Assembly (NCBI GenBank): GCA_947577075.1
Contig: CANPTW010000002.1
Location: 62,001-126,000 of the forward strand
Source: an uncultured Oscillibacter sp.
GTDB taxonomy: Bacteria > Bacillota > Clostridia > Oscillospirales > Oscillospiraceae
Length of the DNA: 64,000 bases
Reading direction: 5' to 3'
Shown: positions 58,840 to 64,000 of the stretch, piece after piece
Layout of the letters: every line of letters starts with the position of its first letter
Position numbering within the stretch: the first letter of the stretch is position 1
Notes under the pieces: generated by a model
Told to the model about the DNA's origin: nothing
Database searches by the model: none
Seen by the model: only the letters and a program-made list of their open reading frames with translations
Position numbers and translations under genes: made by a program

Positions 58840-59505
58840 TCAATATCCGGTTTTCCCCCCGCCGGGCTGGCCGTAATTCCGGAAGCGCTCCATCACGTCG
58901 GCCATGGCCTCGTCGCTGAGGATATTGGGCGTACCCACGCACAGGGCCCGGTACTGGAGCTCCGCCACGTATTCCATCCCCTGGGCCAGGCTGTAGGCCC
59001 CGGCGATGTCCGCCCCGCAGGCCACCAGGCCGTGGTTCCCCAAAAGGACGGCGTTGGCGGCCCCGGCGGTCCGGACGGCGGCCTCCGCCAGCTCCATGCT
59101 GCCGAAGGGGTAATAGGGCGCGCAGGGAACCAGGGCGGCCCCGGCGTCGGCAATGGCGTAATGGACGGCCCGGAGGGGCCGGCCCAGGACGGCGAAGGTG
59201 GTGCAGTACATGGAATGGGTGTGAACCACGGCCCGGATTTGGGGCTTGCGCTTGTAAAAAAGGGCGTGGAGGGCCCACTCGCTGGAGGGCTTCCGGCTCC
59301 CCTCCACAATGTTGGCCTCCAGGTCGGCGACCACCACGTCTTCCGGCCGGGTGCTGAAATAGTCGATGCCGGAAGGGCTGATGGCCATCCGGCCGGTTTC
59401 CGGGTCATAGATGCTGATGTTCCCGCTGGTGCCGGTGCTGAGCCGGGCGGCGCTCATCTTTTTTCCGTATTCCACCACCAGTTCCCGTTCTTCCCGCATG
59501 AGCAT
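58840..59505 (-). CDS. Class II aldolase (fuculose-phosphate aldolase family; Ald2/DrdA-like)
   Basis: 221 residues from MLMREERELVVEYG, with AAGGAG 9 bases upstream; the track adds 46. Zinc aldolase with TGTSGNIS (phosphate-binding), a catalytic Glu in PSSEWALH, and zinc ligands HTHS (near 93-95) and GNHG (near 155). Cleaves ketose-1-phosphates to DHAP and an aldehyde. The upstream MtnA/DrdI-type isomerase gene suggests 5-deoxyribulose- or methylthioribulose-1-phosphate as substrate. L-fuculose-1-phosphate is the alternative. Confidence 0.82.
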   Translation of the reverse strand: MLMREERELVVEYGKKMSAARLSTGTSGNISIYDPETGRMAISPSGIDYFSTRPEDVVVADLEANIVEGSRKPSSEWALHALFYKRKPQIRAVVHTHSMYCTTFAVLGRPLRAVHYAIADAGAALVPCAPYYPFGSMELAEAAVRTAGAANAVLLGNHGLVACGADIAGAYSLAQGMEYVAELQYRALCVGTPNILSDEAMADVMERFRNYGQPGGGKTGY

Positions 59506-59587
59506 AGGCAGACGCTCCTTTCCGTTTTGATCCGGTCCGGGGCTTTCCGCCGCCGGGCCGAATGGCCTTGGCCTGCTGCGCCGAACT

Positions 59588-60640
59588 TTAATAGTAAGCT
59601 TTGAAATCCGCGTCGAAATAGCGGTCCAGCAGATAGGGGACATAGACCCCCTTGTCCGTCACCACGCCGGAAATCAGGTGGGGCGGCGTCACGTCGAAGG
59701 AGGGGTAGATGGCCCGGACCTCCGGGACGGTGTTGGGGACGCCCCGGGAGACGAGGACCGGCCCGGGGTCCCGCTGCTCGATGACGATGTCCTTTACAGA
59801 CGCTTTGTCCCGGTCGGGAATGCCGGTGACGTAGTAGGGGACAGCGAAGTATTTGGCCAGGATGGCCATTTGAAAGGTGCCGATTTTATTGGCAATGTGG
59901 CCGTCCCGGGCAATGGTGTCGGCGGCGGAGGTGAAGAGGTCGATGTGCTCCCGCTCCATGGAATAGGCCGCCATATTGTCCGTGATGACCGTGGTGTCGA
60001 AGCCCGCCTGGGCAAAGCAGCTGGCGGTGAGCCGGGCCCCCTGAAGGAAGGGCCGGGTCTCGGCGCAGAAGACGCGGAAGGGCTTGTTTTCCCGGGCGGC
60101 GGCCTGGATGAGCGTTCCGATGATGGTTTCGCCGTAGCACTGGGTGAGGATGACGCCGTTCCGGGGGATCAGGCTCAGGAGATGCTCCCCCACGGTCCGC
60201 ATGGTTCCGTAGCGGCGCTGGAGGGACTCCACCGTCTGATCCACAATGGCGGCGACAGGGTCCCCGCCGGCGTCCAGGGCTGCCTCCGCCGCCGCGGCGC
60301 AGCGCTCCGTAATCTGGCCGTAGCGGTTGGCGGTGGTGGGCCGGGCGTGGGCCAGATCATGGGCGGCCCGGCGCAGAAAGGCCGTCTGTTCGGCCCGGGG
60401 CCTGTCCCGCACCTGGTGGGCCGCCAGCGCCATGCCCATGCCCACGGCGGTGTAGGGCCCGGCGCTTTGGGTCACCATATCCGCGATGGCCCGGACCACC
60501 TGCTGGTAAGTCTCGCAGACCTCGAAGCGGACCTGGGCGGGATAGACCCGGCGGTCCAGGATGCGGACTTTGCCATCTTCGTACCAGGCTACGTTCTCGT
60601 ACCGCAGGAGAAAGGGCATCCCCTGGTCCATGCGTTCCAT
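59588..60640 (-). CDS. MtnA/DrdI-like aldose-1-phosphate isomerase (eIF2B family)
   Basis: 350 residues from MERMDQGMPFLLRYENVAWY with AAAGGAGG upstream; the track ORF to 61729 is a read-through. Catalytic Cys168 (ILTQCYG) and Asp221 (ITDNMAAYSM) are in place. The family motif RPTAVNL reads RPTTANR and the usual CN-x-G reads CYGE, so it looks more like the 5-deoxyribose-1-phosphate isomerase branch than a canonical methylthioribose-1-phosphate isomerase. It pairs with the class II aldolase 82 bp downstream. Confidence 0.78.
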   Translation of the reverse strand: MERMDQGMPFLLRYENVAWYEDGKVRILDRRVYPAQVRFEVCETYQQVVRAIADMVTQSAGPYTAVGMGMALAAHQVRDRPRAEQTAFLRRAAHDLAHARPTTANRYGQITERCAAAAEAALDAGGDPVAAIVDQTVESLQRRYGTMRTVGEHLLSLIPRNGVILTQCYGETIIGTLIQAAARENKPFRVFCAETRPFLQGARLTASCFAQAGFDTTVITDNMAAYSMEREHIDLFTSAADTIARDGHIANKIGTFQMAILAKYFAVPYYVTGIPDRDKASVKDIVIEQRDPGPVLVSRGVPNTVPEVRAIYPSFDVTPPHLISGVVTDKGVYVPYLLDRYFDADFKAYY

Positions 60641-60704
60641 AGGCGGTTCCTCCTTTATGACGGGCCTGGGCGCGTTCCGGTATGCGCGCCCCGGCTTTTC
60701 CATC

Positions 60705-60710
60705 ATTATA
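60705..60710 (-). promoter_or_regulatory. -10 box of the isomerase-aldolase operon
   Basis: TATAAT on the minus strand; no convincing -35 at 16-18 bp. The short leader has a GGGCGCG/CGCGCCC hairpin. Confidence 0.5.
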
Positions 60711-60831
60711 GTACAGCCGGAGGAAAAAGAAAAGGGGGATTGTTCCGCCGTGCCGCCGCTGCGGCCGGAGCCGGGGAAAGGGACCCTGGGCGGGGGCGTT
60801 CCGCCGTCGTTTGGAGAGGAGCCCCGCGGCG

Positions 60832-61425
60832 TCAGTGGGGCAGGACCAGGCTGACGCCGCACAGAGCCAGGGCGGCGGCGCAGCCGTAGTCCACGGCTTT
60901 GCGGTGGTTGGCGAAGAGCTTTTGCAGCGCCGCCCCGGCGAAGAGCCAGACCAGGTTTGCCAGCGGGCCGGTGAAGGGCAGAAACAGCCCCGCCGCCAGC
61001 AGAGCCCAGAAGGACCGGGTGTAGGGCAGAATGTAGGAGGCCAGAGCCATCAGGCAGAAGATCATGACCTTCACGTTGGTCAGCTGCACCAGAAGCCCGG
61101 TCCAGAAGCCGGGGGCGTCCGGGGCGCTTCCCTCCGGCCCGGAGGAGGAGCGGAGGGTGTGGAACGCCATCCAGAAGAGATAGCCCGCTCCCACCCAGGA
61201 GAGGAAGCCCACATAGCGGTCCAGCACCGCCCCCAGGAAGTAGGTGGCCAGCACCGCCCCCATGGACACCAGAAAGAAGCCGGTGAACAGCCCCCGCCAC
61301 TGGCGCAGGGCGGGGCCCCTTCCGTACCGCAGGGCGGTGGACAGCGAGCAGAGGTTGGCAGGGCCGGGGGTAATGGCGCCCACGTAACAGTAGAGCAGGA
61401 AGGAGGGAAGAAGAGATAGGGGCAT
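60832..61425 (-). CDS. LysE/RhtB-family amino acid exporter
   Basis: 197 residues from MPLSLLPSFLLYCYVGAITPGPANL; the track adds 11 residues. Five to six membrane segments; the conserved N-terminal TPGPANL motif and the MAFHTLRSS loop fit LysE. The divergent LysR gene is its likely regulator. Substrate unknown; amino acids or analogues are usual. Confidence 0.87.
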   Translation of the reverse strand: MPLSLLPSFLLYCYVGAITPGPANLCSLSTALRYGRGPALRQWRGLFTGFFLVSMGAVLATYFLGAVLDRYVGFLSWVGAGYLFWMAFHTLRSSSGPEGSAPDAPGFWTGLLVQLTNVKVMIFCLMALASYILPYTRSFWALLAAGLFLPFTGPLANLVWLFAGAALQKLFANHRKAVDYGCAAALALCGVSLVLPH

Positions 61426-61622
61426 GACAGGCACCGTCCTTTGTTTGGGAATCTGCATTCACAGCCGCCGGGCGCTGCCTGGGCGGTCTTTTTCCCGCCG
61501 TATCCGCGTCGCCTTTCCCTGCAATCCGGCGGGATCGCCGCGGAAAAGACCCCTGCCCGCCGGGAAAAGTCCCCGCCGGTCCGGCATCCCCCGGTTCTGA
61601 ATACAGGTTCTGAGATGGCCCC

Positions 61623-61628
61623 ATCATA
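61623..61628 (-). promoter_or_regulatory. -10 box of the LysE gene (extended type)
   Basis: TGTTATGAT on the minus strand. It faces away from the LysR promoter, so the two regions overlap and one LysR site may control both. Confidence 0.5.
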
Positions 61629-61644
61629 ACAGAAAGAATTCCAT

Positions 61645-61673
61645 TTGAAAAGCGAAAGTTTTTGAAGTATACT
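61645..61673 (+). promoter_or_regulatory. Promoter of the LysR gene
   Basis: -35 TTGAAA (61645-61650), a 17-bp spacer, -10 TATACT (61668-61673). Confidence 0.8.
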
Positions 61674-61706
61674 ATTAGAAAAATAAAAGGGTAAGGGGGA
61701 AGCGCT

Positions 61707-62585
61707 ATGGAACTGAAAAATCTCCGCACCTTTCAGACGGTGGTGGACCAGGGGAGCTATCAAAGGGCGGCGGAGCGGCTGGGGTACACCCAGTCCACCA
61801 TCACCGTGCAGATGCAGCAGCTGGAAGAGGAGCTGGGGGTTCCCCTGTTCGAACGGGTGGGCCGGCGCATGGTGCTGACGGAGGCGGGCGCCCGGGTCTT
61901 GCCCCAGGCCAGGGAGCTCCTGGCGGCGGCGGACCGTCTGCTGGAGTGCGGAAGGACGGGCCGGGTTCCGGCGGGGACCCTCCGGGTGGACCTGGCGGAG
62001 ACGCTGCTGTGCTACCGGATGCAGCCGGTGATCCGGGCCTTTCGGGAACGGGCCCCCCAGGTGCGGCTGGTAATCCGGGACTGCAACTGCATGCGCATTC
62101 CCATCAACGTGCGCACCGGGGACTGCGACCTGGGAGTGGGCTACGACATGGACTGGAACCGGGAGGCGCTGGAGGTGGAGTCCATGGGGAGCTATGAGAT
62201 CGTGCTTCTGGCCTCCCCGGATTTTGCGGAGCCGGACTTTACCACGCCGGGCCGGCGGAAGGCGGCCTCCCTGGTCACCGACGAGCCGGACAGCATTTTC
62301 CGCCGCCGCTTGGAGGCCTACCTCCGGCAGCGGGAAATTGAACTGGACGTGACGCTGGAGCTGTGGAGCATCGAGACGATCAAGCGCTGCGTGATGAGCA
62401 ATCTGGGCTTTACCTACCTGCCCCGCTTTGTGGCGGAGGAGGAGCTGGCGGACGGGCGGCTGGTGGAGCTGAAGGCCCCCATCTCCGGCGTTCCCGCCCC
62501 GGCGCTGTGCGCCTGGAGGAAGGGCCGGTGGGTCACCCCGGCCATGGAGCTGTTCCTGGAGCTGCTGCGAAAGGAGCTGAACTAG
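61707..62585 (+). CDS. LysR-family transcriptional regulator
   Basis: 292 residues: N-terminal HTH (about 1-60, GSYQRAAERLGYTQSTITVQMQQLEEELGVPLFER) and a substrate-binding domain (about 90-290). Divergent from the LysE exporter, which is the classical arrangement for a regulator activated by the exported compound. Stop codon TAG is four to six bases before the family C repeat at 62589. Confidence 0.92.
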   Translation: MELKNLRTFQTVVDQGSYQRAAERLGYTQSTITVQMQQLEEELGVPLFERVGRRMVLTEAGARVLPQARELLAAADRLLECGRTGRVPAGTLRVDLAETLLCYRMQPVIRAFRERAPQVRLVIRDCNCMRIPINVRTGDCDLGVGYDMDWNREALEVESMGSYEIVLLASPDFAEPDFTTPGRRKAASLVTDEPDSIFRRRLEAYLRQREIELDVTLELWSIETIKRCVMSNLGFTYLPRFVAEEELADGRLVELKAPISGVPAPALCAWRKGRWVTPAMELFLELLRKELN

Positions 62586-62588
62586 GGC

Positions 62589-62742
62589 CTGTTTACATAA
62601 GTCCAAACGCACGTCTTTCCGGCAAATTTTGTGGTCTGCGGCGTTAAAAATTTTTTGCTGGGCGTCAGCCCGCCCGCAAATGTTTGCCTTGCATCCGGCA
62701 AAAATTTCCTCGGAAATCCGCACATTTGGTTTATGTGAACCG
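62589..62742. repeat. Family C repeat, copy 2 (~154 bp)
   Basis: Imperfect terminal inverted repeats GTTTACATAAGTCCAAACG and GTTCACATAAACCAAATG (other strand). The interior TCTTTCCGGCAAATTTT...GTCTGCGGCGTTA and GCATCCGGCAAAAATTTCCTCGG aligns with copy 1 at 16998-17161. No ORF. Immediately follows the LysR stop codon. Confidence 0.75.
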
Positions 62743-62883
62743 ATTCTGGGATTTAAAACCGTGAAAGCGCCGGGGAGGGTCTTTGAAGGCTCGCCCCGGC
62801 GCTGCTTTGCCCCTTTTCAGGGGGCGTTTTTTTATGCGCCCCGCTCCATGATCCCGCCCCTTCCTCCGGGAAAGCGCCGCCTC

Positions 62884-63162
62884 TTACCGCCTCCGCTTCC
62901 GCTCCGGGTGGGGGTCCCTCCGCTGGAAGGGCTTGTCGATTAAGATGATGTCGTCCCCGATGCGCTGGATGCAGTCCCAGGGGATATAATATTCCTCCCC
63001 CCGGCCGAAGAGGCCGAAAAACCGGGCCGGACCGTAGACCACGATGGCCGCCGCCTGTCCCTCCGGGACCTTGAGGTCCAGATCCGCGACCAGTCCCAGG
63101 CGGGCGCCGTCGTTGATATTGATGACCTCCTTCCGCCGGAGATCCCGAAACCGCAGCTGCAT
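62884..63162 (-). CDS. YlmC/YmxH-family PRC-barrel protein
   Basis: 92 residues from MQLRFRDLRRKEVININDGARLG, a PRC-barrel fold typical of the sporulation-linked YlmC/YmxH family; GGGAG lies 8 bases upstream (the track starts with GTG three codons earlier). Conserved GLVADLDLKVPEGQAAAIVV and PWDCIQRIGDDIILID segments are visible. Divergent from sigG. Function not established. Confidence 0.87.
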   Translation of the reverse strand: MQLRFRDLRRKEVININDGARLGLVADLDLKVPEGQAAAIVVYGPARFFGLFGRGEEYYIPWDCIQRIGDDIILIDKPFQRRDPHPERKRRR

Positions 63163-63244
63163 CGCCGTCACTCCCTTCCTGAGAAGAGGCTATGCGCTTC
63201 CCGGACTGTCCTATTCCGGTCAGAGGATTTGACAAAAGGTCCCA

Positions 63245-63274
63245 GTATAGGAAAAAACGCCTCCGGAGATACTG
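63245..63274 (+). promoter_or_regulatory. Candidate sigma-F promoter of sigG
   Basis: GTATA (63245-63249), a 15-bp spacer, GGAGATACTG (63265-63274) fits the sigma-F consensus GYATA and GGnnAnAHTR, with spacing one short of the usual 16. Confidence 0.6.
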
Positions 63275-63342
63275 ACTTTGCGGCGCTGAGAGGGGGAGGA
63301 CCCCGCCGCCGCGCGGTCACTACACACAAGGGGGCGGCTTTC

Positions 63343-64000
63343 ATGCAGGGAAAAGTTGAGATTGCGGGAGTCAATACCGCCAAGCTGAAAGTTCTGAAAA
63401 ACGAGGAGACCATGGCCCTTCTCCGACGGACCAAGGAGGGGGACCAGGAGGCCCGCCGCCAGCTGATCGAGGGGAACCTGCGGCTGGTGCTGTCGGTGAT
63501 TCAGCGCTTCTCCAACCGGGGAGAAAACGTGGACGACCTGTTCCAGGTGGGCTGCGTGGGGCTCATCAAGGCCATTGACAACTTTGACATCAGCCAGCCG
63601 GTGAAGTTTTCCACCTACGGCGTGCCCATGATCATCGGCGAGATCCGCCGCTACCTCCGGGACAACAGCGCCATCCGGGTGTCCCGCTCCATGCGGGACA
63701 CGGCCTACCGCGTCCTTCAGGTCCGGGAGAGGCTGATTTCCGAGACGCAGCGGGAACCCACGGTGGAGCAGATCGCCAAGGAGCTGGACATCCCCCGGGA
63801 GGACGTGGTCTTCGCCATGGACGCCATTGTGGACCCGGTGTCCCTCTATGAGCCGGTGTACTCCGACGGCGGGGACGCCCTCTGCGTCATGGACCAGGTC
63901 CGGGACACCCAGAACACCGACGAGCACTGGACGGACCGCATCGCACTGAAGGACGCGCTGAAGCGCCTGGACGACCGGGAGCGGCGCATTTTGTCCCTCC
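63343..64000 (+). CDS. sigG: Sporulation sigma factor SigG, partial
   Basis: Late forespore-specific sigma factor. 219 codons are in the window and the end is missing. The N-terminus MQGKVEIAGVNTAKLKVLKNEE is typical of SigG, followed by region 2 (LFQVGCVGLIKAIDNFD...KFSTYGVPMIIGEIRRYLRDN), region 3 and the beginning of region 4 (RLDDRERRIL). A GGGGGCGG site precedes the ATG. It marks the organism as an endospore former. Confidence 0.93.
   Translation, partial: MQGKVEIAGVNTAKLKVLKNEETMALLRRTKEGDQEARRQLIEGNLRLVLSVIQRFSNRGENVDDLFQVGCVGLIKAIDNFDISQPVKFSTYGVPMIIGEIRRYLRDNSAIRVSRSMRDTAYRVLQVRERLISETQREPTVEQIAKELDIPREDVVFAMDAIVDPVSLYEPVYSDGGDALCVMDQVRDTQNTDEHWTDRIALKDALKRLDDRERRILSL

Overview
This window looks like chromosome from a high-GC, endospore-forming member of the Clostridia, most likely a gut Oscillospiraceae relative. 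That is an inference from four things: a sigG start and a YlmC/YmxH-type gene at the right edge, T-box and L10-leader regulation, strong AGGAGG ribosome binding sites with sigma-A type promoters, and gut-type sugar use (sialic acid, maltodextrin). No rRNA, tRNA, CRISPR array or intact transposase was seen. About 65 protein genes are supported. Most long ORFs in the supplied track are shadows of genes on the other strand.

Layout. 1-8.0 kb (minus): a GlpA-like FAD oxidoreductase, a second FAD/NAD oxidoreductase, a DUF1667 protein, a TRAP transporter (dctP-dctQ-dctM) and an L-serine dehydratase-like enzyme cut by the window edge, behind one strong promoter. 8.5-10.7 kb (plus): a Suv3-like helicase. 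11.0-21.4 kb: a sialic acid cluster (lyase, YhcH, ABC transporter, SGNH esterase, YesL, RpiR regulator, AGE epimerase, ROK-type kinase). 21.5-24.5 kb: an EAL/PAS c-di-GMP protein. 24.8-32.1 kb: a maltodextrin cluster (GH13, malQ, LacI regulator, two permeases, binding protein) with paired LacI-type operators. 32.5-34.3 kb: a DUF2089 regulator, a membrane protein and a degenerate tandem P-loop protein. 34.4-37.6 kb: dnaG-rpoD. 37.8-40.2 kb: an Sfp-type transferase and an ECF sigma/anti-sigma pair. 40.5-45.4 kb: a T-box controlled alaS operon. 45.4-48.3 kb: small unknown, PH-domain, DUF5662 and HTH genes. 48.9-50.8 kb: gdhA and ruvX. 50.9-54.5 kb: rpmG-secE-nusG-rplK-rplA and rplJ-rplL. 54.8-58.7 kb: lipase-glpK and a divergent ROK regulator. 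58.8-62.6 kb: an aldolase/isomerase pair resembling the 5-deoxyribose (DHAP shunt) route, and LysE/LysR. 62.9-64.0 kb: ylmC/ymxH and sigG.

The most unusual signal is intergenic. At least three families of short repeats with terminal inverted repeats or conserved palindromes recur in this window. Nearly every copy begins at, or within a few bases of, the stop codon of a neighbouring gene; in family A the repeat itself supplies the stop. One copy lies just downstream of a consensus promoter and should form the 5' leader of the lipase-glpK operon. The three binding-protein-dependent transporters also share a design: a strong hairpin between the binding-protein gene and the permease genes, and no ATPase gene beside either ABC system.
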